Counted from the stretch's first letter, positions 19,474-32,121 are shown. The stretch is DNA of 64,000 bases from Tillandsia leiboldiana (GCA_029204045.2 CM055077.1:7641221-7705220), one strand, 5' to 3'. The notes: generated from the letters alone by a model not told the origin. Numbers and translations: made by a program.

Positions 19474-22400
19474 TGTAGTAACCATGATTTTAAAATCCAG
19501 AATTCAGATTTAAATAAATTCCAGAATTATTTAAATAGCAAAAATTGGTAGATAGTAGTGCAACAGTGGCCCTAAAATGTCGACTTTTGATCGGGGTCTG
19601 ATCTGGAAAATCCGAGATCACCATTGCGATCGTCTCGTCGAAACATAGAAGTTTCATATTCATATGTTTTCGATCCGACGGTCGGATCTTCCAGAAATCA
19701 GAAATCAAAAAGCGGGCCCCGCGACTTAAAGTGAATAGTAACCCTCGGTTTTTAATCCCTCGCTTTCACTAATGGCCGAACCACTATCTAGAGTTTTAAC
19801 CTAGAGGTATGAGTAATGGATCCTAGCTATTTTCGACGTTCTGAGCACAATGGCACTGACGGATTTCGCGTTTGGCGACCCGGGTGCATCGAAGTGCGTG
19901 CCACGCGCTATATTGAGTCGAACTTTATGGAACGACTTTTAATCCGGGCGTCGAACGAACCAAACAGATACGCTACCTGACAGGTCTCGACGAGCCGGAC
20001 GTCGTGGCGAAGTCCATTTCGCAATTCGTCGAACGAATTTTCTTGAAATGCGTGAAATGCACCAAAAATGGAGTGTTTTCAATAAAATGTTAGTATTTTA
20101 TGTATCTAAATTTAAGGGGCTTATAGGATAAGGTGTTGGGTGCAATTTGCACCTACTGTGCAGACCCCGGATGAGTGGGTTATGTGTGAACCCGGTTTGA
20201 GAAGAGAATCTAAAAGAAAATTTGCATTAAATCCAAAGATGGCTTTTGGTCTTCTTTGGTGTGTACACGAGGAGTTGGTTGGGGAATCCTAGGCTTTTCT
20301 TGATCCTTTGTATCTCCCAGACCTGGCTTCGGATGCTGGGAACACTAAGGACCAAACACCATTAGAGTTTAAGCCGAGAGAGAGAGAGAGGAGGGTGAAG
20401 GATTGGAGCAACTTGCTTCTGAACTTTCTGGAGGATCTTCTCGCAATCTGGGGAGCCTCTGCTACTTCCTGAACCAGCCCGAGGTGCTGATGACCAAAGG
20501 AACACCATCACCATTAGAGTAAACCAAGTAAGGGAGAGAAAGAAGAAGTTGGAACCAACTTCCATCAAGTTGGGTTTTGAAGTGCTCTTTGGCTTCCTCT
20601 GGATCCGTGGAGTAGTTCTGGAGGTTGCTGAGGTTGCGCGTGGAGAAAGAACCCAGATTCCGGCTTCATCCCTTCTTCCCCGAGCTCGGCCAAGGTAAGA
20701 GTCCCTAACCGTTAGTTGTTAGCACCCTAGACCATATGCAGTAGAATTCCTAGGCCCTAAGAATGCTCCCTGCACAAGCCCGAGCTCCCATGCATAGCCG
20801 GTTGCCGGCGAGAGAATAATCTCGCCGGAAACCTAATATTGCTCCGCCTCATCACAGCCCTGCAACCAGTGGACCGAATTGGGCCAAACTTGGTAGGCTC
20901 GGACTGTAGTGGATGAGGATGAACTCCACCAAATTTAGTGGAGTTTGATCAAGCAGGGAAGTGGCAGTTTGAAGCCCTAGCTTTCAGGATTTTTGCATGT
21001 TGGCCGAACTTTCAGCTCCGGCGCCGGCGGGCTTCTCCGACGCCGGCCACATGCCCAGAACTCTTCTAGGGACCTAGGGGAGTCCGTCCATGCACTTGCA
21101 TGGCAACCATGCAGCGCGGTTGAAGCGCGGCCAAGATGGGTTCGAAATGGGATCAAATCTCGGCCGCCGGCGTTCCAGCCATCTCCGGCCGGGGAGGATT
21201 GTTCGGGAAGCTTCCTGTGGACCCAAAGAACATTTCCATCCAAGTTAGAGAGCTTCCAAGTGCCTTGGTTGAAATTCGCCATTAGAGGTGGAAGAGCTCG
21301 AAAATGGAGCTTGCTCCGCCGCGCCGTCGCCGTGTCCTATCGCCGGGCACGGGTCCAGAAAGTTTCACTTTGAGTTTTGGGGAAGTTCTGTGCAAAAGGT
21401 TTGGGCCCAGAACCTCTGGTTTGTTGGTCACGATTTTCCATGCATTTGGCTCATCTTTTTCCTTGAGCCCGGCCAACCTAGGAGTTTTGGCATGCTCCAA
21501 CTTGAGGGGAATTGCTCCAGAATCTTTGTAGATCAATTTGATCCATCTTGGAAGCCCTCAGGTGCCCTGGTTGCAGAGAACCAAGTTTCCCATGGTGTTA
21601 TGTGTATGTGTATGTAATATGCCCCTAAGATGTTTGATGAAATGCTTCAATGAAGATTAAGTTGGAATTTGATGAAACTGTAAATATGAAACTTGCTCCA
21701 AATAGTCCCCTGAGCTCTGTGCTCACTTCAGTTCAAACAGAAACTGAGTGGATTAAAGTTTGGTGCATTGTGAATTAGGGTGTAAGCTTGACCTTGGTTC
21801 TGCTTGAACCAGCACCCCTGGGCCTCAACCAGGGTGAGCACTGAGGTCCTGGCAGTGCCCAGACCAACTTTGATATACAAAATGTTCTTGTTTGAAGTTT
21901 AAATTAAAAGATGTAGTTGAATCAACCTTTTAGTGAAATGTTTAAATAAAACATGGTTCCGGGCTGTTGGCGAAGTCGCGACAGTGCATTCCTAGCTAAT
22001 TTGGGGTCACTGAACGCGATGCTCGCGTTAGAAACAGGGTTTGAAGTCCCGGAGAAACAAAAATTCATTTGGGCTATGTTAGAGAGGGTTTTTATGGCCC
22101 GAAGTTTGCCTCGGGTTCCGTGCTGCTACAAATTGGTGAGCACGGTGTTCAGCAAGACATAAGTAACCTGCTGGAAGTGACGAAATGTTAAAATGATTTT
22201 CCAGTTGAAAGAACGAGCGAAAACAGTGCTCAAATGACACAATTAGTTAAATAATTAGAGGTTTTAAAATGGATCTGGGGTTTAAGTTGTGATTAGTGAA
22301 TTCGAGGTTGATTAATATGTTTGATTCAGGTCTGTCCAGTTTGCATCTGGTTCTGAGCATACAGTCGATTCAGTCTTGTCGCCTGCGATTTGACAGGTGG

Positions 22401-24380
22401 GTTTAACTTCGGTCCGAGATCTTTTCGGCCCTCGGTGTACGGTATTAGTTGGACTCTTGTTTTTGGTAACCTAGTTTATCTTGAGCCTGTCTGCCTTTGG
22501 TTACAATATATATTACTGTTAGTTGCTTTGACTGATTGGCCATTTCGTAGTTGCACTCCTATGCTTGATTATTATATTGATCTACCAATGCTTGAGCCTA
22601 CCTTCCTTTGATTCAGTTATTTGCTACGTCATACCTGCTTTATGCCTGATTATGATCTTCTTTAGTGATCTTTACCATATCTGCTGATTAGTTGTTTCCA
22701 GTGGTTATATTATTGCTCTACATATTGCCATGCCTGTTTGGTCATCTGATAGTTGAGCTACGCCTGTTATCAGTTCTATTCTGCCTTACATGATTATTCT
22801 TAGTGCCTCTGGTATTTATATCTTATCTTGGAACATTTCCATGGTTGATGAGTAAGCCTGTTTGTCCTGTCGATCAAATGATACACTGCTGAGCACATAG
22901 ATTTGTTTAACTGATGTTTTTACCGAGCTTCGTAGGGTCGCCGGAGTCTGTTCTTGTTTGATAGGACAAAGGCAATTGCTCTGCGAGGTTTGGAAACCCA
23001 AGCTTCGTAGTGTCGCCTGAGTCTGTTCTTGTTTGATAGGACGAGGGCAATGCTCTTCGGGGTGTGGACTTTTCAAAACAGTTTTCTTAAAAATATGTGT
23101 TTAAGTTTTGTATTATTTGGTTGGTCTGTATGATTGAGTTGAGTTTTTCGGTTGAGCTTATGCTGAGTTGAGATTTGCCTTGGTCTTGCATATGAGTTGA
23201 GATTCAGTTGATTTGGTTATTGCATCCCAGTGGGGATTTCCCGGCTTGTTGCCGATTACCCGGTCAGTGGACCGCCAGTTTGAGCATTTGCACATGATTC
23301 GCCCGCACCGTTGTTCTTCACGTACACTAGCGGACTGATCCCCCGTAGCGGTGTACTTTACCGGTAAAGTGGTTAGCTGAGGCAACCCGTGACCCTAGTT
23401 TGGGGAATGTCAACCAGGTGGTGCCAAGAGGGCAGCCTCGCCTGAGGTCTTTGCGAAGACCAAAATGGTAGCTTGTGATTGGGTCTTTGCGTTTTCATCT
23501 ATTTGATGCATGTGTTGATTCTTTGATTCTTTGATCTGGCTTCTAGTTATCTACCTTTATATGATTCTATGTGATGCCTCTGATTATAGTTTCATTGTTA
23601 TCTTGCTGATTGTCCTAACTCCTTGATGTGTTGATTATCCTGATACATGTTTTCAATTCTGCTAAAAAATTATCTCCTATGCTTGTACCCAGATTATGAG
23701 TTTTGCCTTCTTTACAGCACCAGTTATATATATATCTGCTTTACCCTAACCCGTGGTCTATTGCATATGTTGCCTGTTCAGCCTGCTTTTATCATAACTC
23801 ATGATTTTGCTATCCTCGAATTAAATACAGTTCCATGATTATATTTCTGCACAACCTAACTGGGATTATATATCTGTTGATCTTCATGATTGCCTATCTG
23901 ATTATTCTAACCCCTGATTATTACTATCCTCTAGTATTGTATACCAGTAGGTACGATCTGCTATTTCTCGGCTCGTCGTGCCCACTGGGATACACTCCGG
24001 TGTATCTCACACCCTCGGGTGACTGTGTTTCAGGCCGAGCGGGTGCTGGGATGTCGGGACGTGTTGGTGAGATTCCGTGTTAGATGCTGACCCTGGACAG
24101 CCGAAAGTTCATGTATTATTTGATGTTAAAGGAAAGAGTTGTAATTCAGATGTAAATAATTGTAAAGTTAATTGTAACTTTTGCATGTAGTTGTACGTAG
24201 TTAGTACTCTGATGATTGTTGCCAAGCTAGCCGTGCATATATAGAAAAGGCTCAATTCCATTGGGGATTGGGACTCTTCTATATATGTGGCGGTCTGTCA
24301 TTGCCCTGGTTGTTTTTGCAACTCTGATTTTTTTTAAAAAAAAAAATTTATACACTAGTTTTTGGACTCGGGGCGTGACA
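19474..24380 (+). repeat. C 5' LTR (4.9 kb)
   Basis: A long LTR without a recognisable gene. Its 126-, 109- and 101-residue reading frames around 20977-21617 overlap on opposite strands and look incidental to GC-rich sequence. Landmarks are an AG microsatellite (about 20383-20400), a GC-rich part (20800-21400), imperfect direct repeats at about 22920-23060 (TCTGTTCTTGTTTGATAGGAC twice), a segment shared with D at about 23960-24030, and a T/A homopolymer run (24329-24350) before the conserved end. Confidence 0.9.
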
Positions 24381-24793
24381 GATTAGATGGTATCAGAGAA
24401 ATAGGAATACGATGCCTAGGTTTGGTTAGGAACGAACCCTAGGATGACTTGTGTTCACGAGAGAGCGCTGGGTTTTGGCATAGTGACTGTGTAGGGAGGT
24501 ATGTAATGTACCTTCAGATGTGAGTTGTGTCCCCAACTAGTGGTTGGCGACAGATCTATGGTATTTCGCCTTTCTTTTGGTAAGCACGTTGGGCGGCCGA
24601 CAACGTACTTCCGAAAGAACCGAGAAATACTCTGCCCTGTAAAAGGGGAATATTCAGATTGGGTCTAAATGAGTAATCTGAGAGTTGTCAATATTTTGTG
24701 ACTGATTGTCACTACTGTGAACCTGTTAGAGGCGTAATAGTGGATTAGTTAAGTTTAAGTTTCGGGGACGAAACTTCTTAAAGTGGTGAGTGA
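24381..24793 (+). other. C internal region with PBS and PPT
   Basis: The PBS TGGTATCAGAGA is at 24388-24399, 7 nt after the LTR, with the spacer GATTAGA; E has the closely similar GATTATA in the same place. The segment 24485-24693 is conserved with D. A purine-rich stretch with GGGGACGAAACTTCTT at about 24765-24780 precedes the 3' LTR. There is no ORF of note, so the region seems reduced to replication signals. Confidence 0.8.
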
Positions 24794-27700
24794 TGTAGTA
24801 ACCATGATTTTAAAATCCAGAATTCAGATTTAAATAAATTCCAGAATTATTTAAATAGCAAAAATTGGTAGATAGTAGTGCAACAGTGGCCCTAAAATGT
24901 CGACTTTTGATCGGGGTCTGATCTGGAAAATCCGAGATCACCATTGCGATCGTCTCGTCGAAACATAGAAGTTTCATATTCATATGTTTTCGATCCGACG
25001 GTCGGATCTTCCAGAAATCAGAAATCAAAAAGCGGGCCCCGCGACTTAAAGTGAATAGTAACCCTCGGTTTTTAATCCCTCGCTTTCACTAATGGCCGAA
25101 CCACTATCTAGAGTTTTAACCTAGAGGTATGAGTAATGGATCCTAGCTATTTTCGACGTTCTGAGCACAATGGCACTGACGGATTTCGCGTTTGGCGACC
25201 CGGGTGCATCGAAGTGCGTGCCACGCGCTATATTGAGTCGAACTTTATGGAACGACTTTTAATCCGGGCGTCGAACGAACCAAACAGATACGCTACCTGA
25301 TAGGTCTCGACGAGCCGGACGTCGTGGCGAAGTCCATTTCGCAATTCGTCGAACGAATTTTCTTGAAATGCGTGAAATGCACCAAAAATGGAGTGTTTTC
25401 AATAAAATGTTAGTATTTTATGTATCTAAATTTAAGGGGCTTATAGGATAAGGTGTTGGGTGCAATTTGCACCTACTGTGCAGACCCCGGATGAGTGGGT
25501 TATGTGTGAACCCGGTTTGAGAAGAGAATCTAAAAGAAAATTTGCATTAAATCCAAAGATGGCTTTTGGTCTTCTTTGGTGTGTACACGAGGAGTTGGTT
25601 GGGGAATCCTAGGCTTTTCTTGATCCTTTGTATCTCCCAGACCTGGCTTCGGATGCTGGGAACACTAAGGACCAAACACCATTAGAGTTTAAGCCGAGAG
25701 AGAGAGAGAGAGGAGGGTGAAGGATTGGAGCAACTTGCTTCTGAACTTTCTGGAGGATCTTCTCGCAATCTGGGGAGCCTCTGCTACTTCCTGAACCAGC
25801 CCGAGGTGCTGATGACCAAAGGAACACCATCACCATTAGAGTAAACCAAGTAAGGGAGAGAAAGAAGAAGTTGGAACCAACTTCCATCAAGTTGGGTTTT
25901 GAAGTGCTCTTTGGCTTCCTCTGGATCCGTGGAGTAGTTCTGGAGGTTGCTGAGGTTGCGCGTGGAGAAAGAACCCAGATTCCGGCTTCATCCCTTCTTC
26001 CCCGAGCTCGGCCAAGGTAAGAGTCCCTAACCGTTAGTTGTTAGCACCCTAGACCATATGCAGTAGAATTCCTAGGCCCTAAGAATGCTCCCTGCACAAG
26101 CCCGAGCTCCCATGCATAGCCGGTTGCCGGCGAGAGAATAATCTCGCCGGAAACCTAATATTGCTCCGCCTCATCACAGCCCTGCAACCAGTGGACCGAA
26201 TTGGGCCAAACTTGGTAGGCTCGGACTGTAGTGGATGAGGATGAACTCCACCAAATTTAGTGGAGTTTGATCAAGCAGGGAAGTGGCAGTTTGAAGCCCT
26301 AGCTTTCGGGATTTTTGCATGTTGGCCGAACTTTCAGCTCCGGCGCCGGCGGGCTTCTCCGACGCCGGCCACATGCCCAGAACTCTTCTAGGGACCTAGG
26401 GGAGTCCGTCCATGCACTTGCATGGCAACCATGCAGCGCGGTTGAAGCGCGGCCAAGATGGGTTCGAAATGGGATCAAATCTCGGCCGCCGGCGTTCCAG
26501 CCATCTCCGGCCGGGGAGGATTGTTCGGGAAGCTTCCTGTGGACCCAAAGAACATTTCCATCCAAGTTAGAGAGCTTCCAAGTGCCTTGGTTGAAATTCG
26601 CCATTAGAGGTGGAAGAGCTCGAAAATGGAGCTTGCTCCGCCGCGCCGTCGCCGTGTCCTATCGCCGGGCACGGGTCCAGAAAGTTTCACTTTGAGTTTT
26701 GGGGAAGTTCTGTGCAAAAGGTTTGGGCCCAGAACCTCTGGTTTGTTGGTCACGATTTTCCATGCATTTGGCTCATCTTTTTCCTTGAGCCCGGCCAACC
26801 TAGGAGTTTTGGCATGCTCCAACTTGAGGGGAATTGCTCCAGAATCTTTGTAGATCAATTTGATCCATCTTGGAAGCCCTCAGGTGCCCTGGTTGCAGAG
26901 AACCAAGTTTCCCATGGTGTTATGTGTATGTGTATGTAATATGCCCCTAAGATGTTTGATGAAATGCTTCAATGAAGATTAAGTTGGAATTTGATGAAAC
27001 TGTAAATATGAAACTTGCTCCAAATAGTCCCCTGAGCTCTGTGCTCACTTCAGTTCAAACAGAAACTGAGTGGATTAAAGTTTGGTGCATTGTGAATTAG
27101 GGTGTAAGCTTGACCTTGGTTCTGCTTGAACCAGCACCCCTGGGCCTCAACCAGGGTGAGCACTGAGGTCCTGGCAGTGCCCAGACCAACTTTGATATAC
27201 AAAATGTTCTTGTTTGAAGTTTAAATTAAAAGATGTAGTTGAATCAACCTTTTAGTGAAATGTTTAAATAAAACATGGTTCCGGGCTGTTGGCGAAGTCG
27301 CGACAGTGCATTCCTAGCTAATTTGGGGTCACTGAACGCGATGCTCGCGTTAGAAACAGGGTTTGAAGTCCCGGAGAAACAAAAATTCATTTGGGCTATG
27401 TTAGAGAGGGTTTTTATGGCCCGAAGTTTGCCTCGGGTTCCGTGCTGCTACAAATTGGTGAGCACGGTGTTCAGCAAGACATAAGTAACCTGCTGGAAGT
27501 GACGGAATGTTAAAATGATTTTCCAGTTGAAAGAACGAGCGAAAACAGTGCTCAAATGACACTATTAGTTAAATAATTAGAGGTTTTAAAATGGATCTGG
27601 GGTTTAAGTTGTGATTAGTGAATTCGAGGTTGATTAATATGTTTGATTCAGGTCTGTCCAGTTTGCATCTGGTTCTGAGCATACAGTCGATTCAGTCTTG

Positions 27701-29702
27701 TCGCCTGCGATTTGACAGGTGGGTTTAACTTCGGTCCGAGATCTTTTCGGCCCTCGGTGTACGGTATTAGTTGGACTCTTGTTTTTGGTAACCTAGTTTA
27801 TCTTGAGCCTGTCTGCCTTTGGTTACAATATATATTACTGTTAGTTGCTTTGACTGATTGGCCATTTCGTAGTTGCACTCCTATGCTTGATTATTATATT
27901 GATCTACCAATGCTTGAGCCTACCTTCCTTTGATTCAGTTATTTGCTACGTCATACCTGCTTTATGCCTGATTATGATCTTCTTTAGTGATCTTTACCAT
28001 ATCTGCTGATTAGTTGTTTCCAGTGGTTATATTATTGCTCTACATATTGCCATGCCTGTTTGGTCATCTGATAGTTGAGCTACGCCTGTTATCAGTTCTA
28101 TTCTGCCTTACATGATTATTCTTAGTGCCTCTGGTATTTATATCTTATCTTGGAACATTTCCATGGTTGATGAGTAAGCCTGTTTGTCCTGTCGATCAAA
28201 TGATACACTGCTGAGCACATAGATTTGTTTAACTGATGTTTTTACCGAGCTTCGTAGGGTCGCCGGAGTCTGTTCTTGTTTGATAGGACAAAGGCAATTG
28301 CTCTGCGAGGTTTGGAAACCCAAGCTTCGTAGTGTCGCCTGAGTCTGTTCTTGTTTGATAGGACGAGGGCAATGCTCTTCGGGGTGTGGACTTTTCAAAA
28401 CAGTTTTCTTAAAAATATGTGTTTAAGTTTTGTATTATTTGGTTGGTCTGTATGATTGAGTTGAGTTTTTCGGTTGAGCTTATGCTGAGTTGAGATTTGC
28501 CTTGGTCTTGCATATGAGTTGAGATTCAGTTGATTTGGTTATTGCATCCCAGTGGGGATTTCCCGGCTTGTTGCCGATTACCCGGTCAGTGGACCGCCAG
28601 TTTGAGCATTTGCACATGATTCGCCCGCACCGTTGTTCTTCACGTACACTAGCGGACTGATCCCCCGTAGCGGTGTACTTTACCGGTAAAGTGGTTAGCT
28701 GAGGCAACCCGTGACCCTAGTTTGGGGAATGTCAACCAGGTGGTGCCAAGAGGGCAGCCTCGCCTGAGGTCTTTGCGAAGACCAAAATGGTAGCTTGTGA
28801 TTGGGTCTTTGCGTTTTCATCTATTTGATGCATGTGTTGATTCTTTGATTCTTTGATCTGGCTTCTAGTTATCTACCTTTATATGATTCTATGTGATGCC
28901 TCTGATTATAGTTTCATTGTTATCTTGCTGATTGTCCTAACTCCTTGATGTGTTGATTATCCTGATACATGTTTTCAATTCTGCTAAAAAATTATCTCCT
29001 ATGCTTGTACCCAGATTATGAGTTTTGCCTTCTTTACAGCACCAGTTATATATATATCTGCTTTACCCTAACCCGTGGTCTATTGCATATGTTGCCTGTT
29101 CAGCCTGCTTTTATCATAACTCATGATTTTGCTATCCTCGAATTAAATACAGTTCCATGATTATATTTCTGCACAACCTAACTGGGATTATATATCTGTT
29201 GATCTTCATGATTGCCTATCTGATTATTCTAACCCCTGATTATTACTATCCTCTAGTATTGTATACCAGTAGGTACGATCTGCTATTTCTCGGCTCGTCG
29301 TGCCCACTGGGATACACTCCGGTGTATCTCACACCCTCGGGTGACTGTGTTTCAGGCCGAGCGGGTGCTGGGATGTCGGGACGTGTTGGTGAGATTCCGT
29401 GTTAGATGCTGACCCTGGACAGCCGAAAGTTCATGTATTATTTGATGTTAAAGGAAAGAGTTGTAATTCAGATGTAAATAATTGTAAAGTTAATTGTAAC
29501 TTTTGCATGTAGTTGTACGTAGTTAGTACTCTGATGATTGTTGCCAAGCTAGCCGTGCATATATAGAAAAGGCTCAATTCCATTGGGGATTGGGACTCTT
29601 CTATATATGTGGCGGTCTGTCATTGCCCTGGTTGTTTTTGCAACTCTGATTTTAAAAAAAAAAAAAAATTTATACACTAGTTTTTGGACTCGGGGCGTGA
29701 CA
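24794..29702 (+). repeat. C 3' LTR (4.9 kb)
   Basis: A near-perfect copy of 19474-24380. Differences seen are one extra AG dinucleotide near 25710, single substitutions near 25302, 26309, 27504 and 27563, and a different T/A run near 29651. Confidence 0.93.
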
Positions 29703-29969
29703 CATCGCTTTTTAATTTGGGCCACCAGAAGGTCTGCCACAGATCCTTGTACATCTTTGTACCTCCGGGATGCGCAGTGTAGGGGGCATTATATGCTTTC
29801 GCCAGATTTTCTTTCCTCATTTCTAGCTTATCGGGCACACGAATTCGTCCCCGGAACCTTATTACATTATCTGAGCCAATCGTAAAAACTCCACCTTGCT
29901 CCGAGGATATTCTGTCTCGCACCAGTTGTAGTTGCGTGTCCGTTGTTTGGCCTCCCAAGATCCTCTTGG
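29703..29969 (-). pseudogene. E integrase N-domain, upstream fragment
   Basis: The minus strand at about 29958-29703 encodes RDRISSEQGG, a linker with RIRVPDKLEMR, and the zinc-domain motif AHPGGTKMYKDLWQTFWWPK typical of Ty3/gypsy integrases. The reading passes across the C insertion into 19473. Directly upstream, most of the RNase H to integrase spacer is missing: the RT/connection reading ends at about 29982 and this domain begins within about 50 bp. Confidence 0.8.
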
Positions 29970-30715
29970 AGATTCGTCACACTATATCTTATAGTCCTCT
30001 CCGGGCTTCGGCAATGTGAGCACTGGCGCTTGTGTGCGTCTGTCTTTAAGTTCTTCGAAGCTCTTCTGGCACTGGGCCGTCCAGACGAATCTCTCCCCTT
30101 TTCGGGTTAGTCGATTTAGGGGAGTGGTTATCTTTGAGAAGACTCCCACGAAGCGTCTGTAGTACCCTGCCCGTCTTAGGAAGCTTCGGATTTCCGTCAC
30201 CGTTGTTGGCCGAGCCCAGTTGGTCCCTGATTCAATCCTCCTCGGGTCCACCGCAATTCCCGATGCTGAGAGTATGCATCCCAAGAAGTCTCCCTCGCGG
30301 AGCCGGAACTCACACTTCTTGAGTTTGGCATACAACTCCTGGTTCCGGTGGGTCTGGGGGATTACTCGCAAGTGTTCCCCATACCTCTTGTCTGTGCGAG
30401 AGTAGATCAGAAAGTCAACTATAAGACCATTACCGGCTGGTCCGAGAAGGGCTTGAGTATCCTATTCACCAAGTCCGTGAACACCGCTGGTGCGTTAGCG
30501 AGTCTAAACGGTATAACCGTAAACTCGAGTTGACCATTCCGAATTCGCAAGGCTGTTTTCGGTATGTCATCACCCCGGACTCTAGGCTGGTGATAGCCGG
30601 ACCGCAGATCAATCTTTGGGAACACCGTTGCTCCTTGTAGTTGATCGAATAGGTCATCCATCCGAGGTGAGGGGGTTACTTGTTCTTCTCGTGTCAAGAT
30701 CCATACGGAACTCGT
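29970..30715 (-). pseudogene. pol: E reverse transcriptase (degenerate)
   Basis: The minus strand shows the Ty3/gypsy RT in two frames. From about 30680 to 30420 come MDDLFDQLQGATVF, KIDLRSGYHQ and IPKTALR. The catalytic YxDD region (about 30420-30400) is damaged: the expected IDDIL reads VDFL and the frame shifts. From 30371 to 29982 the frame resumes with YAKLKKCEFRLREGDFLG, the connection region (YYRRFVGVFSKI, PLNRLTRKGE) and CQKSFEELK, then a stop. RNase H is absent. It is inactive because of the lost second Asp and the frameshift. Confidence 0.85.
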
Positions 30716-31053
30716 GAACGCTACTCGACTGCCTTCTACCAAGCTTCTTGCCCGCAACAACGAAAAGAAAAGCGAGCAGAAGGCATTCCTACTAGCTAAG
30801 TTTACAAGTTCCGGTAAGTCCGGTTCCCGGAGACGCACTTGGAACTTCAAGCAGTCAACTACCGCTTAAAGATTGTCGCGACCGTCGGTCCCAAGCGCTA
30901 CGCCGATAACCCTTAACGGAAACCCCACTAGTTCTTAGAGACTAAGAACCCGCCCCACCCTCGCTGGGCAGGAAGGAATAAAGCCGCCTGCCTCGAGGGG
31001 TAGCCCAAAAATCCGACCGAGCTTATTTCTACGATGGGGATTTCTTCTAATAA
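30716..31053. other. Foreign filler at a deletion in E (possible organelle DNA)
   Basis: Between the Gag knuckle and the start of RT there should be protease and the RT N-terminus. Instead there are about 340 bp unlike any element in the window, with balanced composition and a minus-strand open stretch containing ASRNAFCSLFFSLLRAR. The look is reminiscent of plant mitochondrial intergenic DNA, but I cannot confirm this. It could equally be decayed element sequence. Confidence 0.35.
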
Positions 31054-31385
31054 CTAAGGTAGGGGCGAAAACACGAACCGAGGTGAAAGAGTGGGATGCT
31101 CAGGTGTTGACACAAAAGTTCTAGCACGATGATCTGAAACTCGAGTATTACCGGCTACGACGTCTTCCGGTGGGTCCGTCCCCTGGTGGGTCATCGTATA
31201 GACTCTCCCTCCTCCCGATTGCTGAGACGAAGGTGTAGATGCTGCTACGGATGATGTCCCCGTTTTCAAGGGGCAGTTGAAACGGAAGTGCCCCGGTTTG
31301 CCGCATCGAAAATAGTGGTCTCGCTTCTGGGGACATTCGGTCACTTGGTGTATTCCGTCGCAAATGATGCAAGGCTTGTCCACCG
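31054..31385 (-). pseudogene. gag: E Gag C-terminus with zinc knuckles
   Basis: The reading continues in frame from 44571 across the B insertion, with the target duplication CACCG supplying the joining codon. It encodes a Cys/His segment CIICDGIHQVTEC and a knuckle reading YFRCGKPGHFRFNC. The first Cys of the usual CX2CX4HX4C is Tyr here. The rest is low-complexity Ser/Thr/Gln, ending near 31054. Confidence 0.8.
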
Positions 31386-31689
31386 TGTTGGGTTATGTTA
31401 AAATATGGATCTAAATAGGAGAAAAACCACCTAGAGGGGGGGTGAATAGGTGTAAACAATAAACACTCAAAAATCGTTGCGCAATAAAACCCAATGCGGA
31501 AATGAAAATATAACACGCAAGATTTTTACGTGGAAAACTCCAAAACCGGAGTAAAAAACCACGGGACCGATAACACGGCGAAATCCACTAGAATTATAAC
31601 ACGTACAAAGGTGATATACCGTACTCACAGACGACTCGACCTTTTTCCATACGCTCCTAGTAGATCTTCTCCGCTCGCTCCGCAACGCT

Positions 31690-31868
31690 CCTCGAATCCA
31701 CGATTAGCGTCCAACGCCGAATCCACGGTGTCCAACGTCGAATCCAAGACGTCCAACCGAATCCACGGTCTTCACCCAGTAGCACGTCTCGAATCCACGA
31801 ACGTACCTCGCTCCGAATCCACGAGAGCGGTAGCACCTTGAATCCACAAGGCCACGCGAGTCCACGCG
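31690..31868 (-). repeat. Hairpin array with constant loop in B 3' LTR
   Basis: Eight units share the loop AATCCA (plus), one of them AGTCCA. Stems on plus are TCG/CGA, ACGCCG/CGGTGT, ACGTCG with one damaged pair, ACCG/CGGT, TCG/CGA, CGCTCCG/CG-A-GAGCG, CCTTG/CAAGG and CGCG/CGCG. Order and stem types match A although the LTRs are otherwise diverged. The B 5' LTR copy (43553-43732) keeps the third stem perfect (ACGTCG/CGACGT). Confidence 0.72.
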
Positions 31869-32121
31869 CCGATTTTGAGAAAATCGTTGTTTTTGGGTGG
31901 TGATGATCCGCCGAATACTTAGATCAAAGATAGATCGGAAATACCATCTAAGTATTCATTAATTTGATTCTACTCAAAATCTGAGTATGAAAACCTAGAA
32001 TCAAATTAATCAATATAGATGAATAAACATAGATTTAATCTCGTTATTTCCTTTCTTCTCTATATGTGGATTTTTCTCTTTTTGACCGTATTTTGGATTA
32101 CCCTAAAAATGAATCGTAGGG

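Larger units (their letters stand above)
19474..29702 (+). mobile_element. Element C: giant-LTR, coding-free retrotransposon
   Basis: C has direct LTRs of 4,907 bp (19474-24380) and 4,909 bp (24794-29702) around an internal region of only 413 bp, and is flanked by CATCG on both sides (19469-19473, 29703-29707). LTRs start TGTAGTAACC and end GGGGCGTGACA. Only about five substitutions, an AG microsatellite step and a T/A-run change separate the LTRs, so insertion was very recent. No gag or pol domain is present. It is non-autonomous, like LARD-type elements, but with an extreme LTR-to-internal ratio. PBS and PPT resemble those of D and E, suggesting a chromovirus supplied proteins. Confidence 0.93.

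Noticed and set aside
20977..21617. Overlapping reading frames of 75-126 residues in the C LTR, repeated at 26299-26939, as possible captured gene
   Set aside because: They overlap on both strands, show no recognisable domain and lie in GC-rich LTR sequence. Their identity between the two LTRs only reflects the LTR duplication.
23647..24083. Hydrophobic short frames in C as membrane peptides
   Set aside because: They come from T-rich sequence rich in TGATTAT-type words; there is no conserved start or coding signature.
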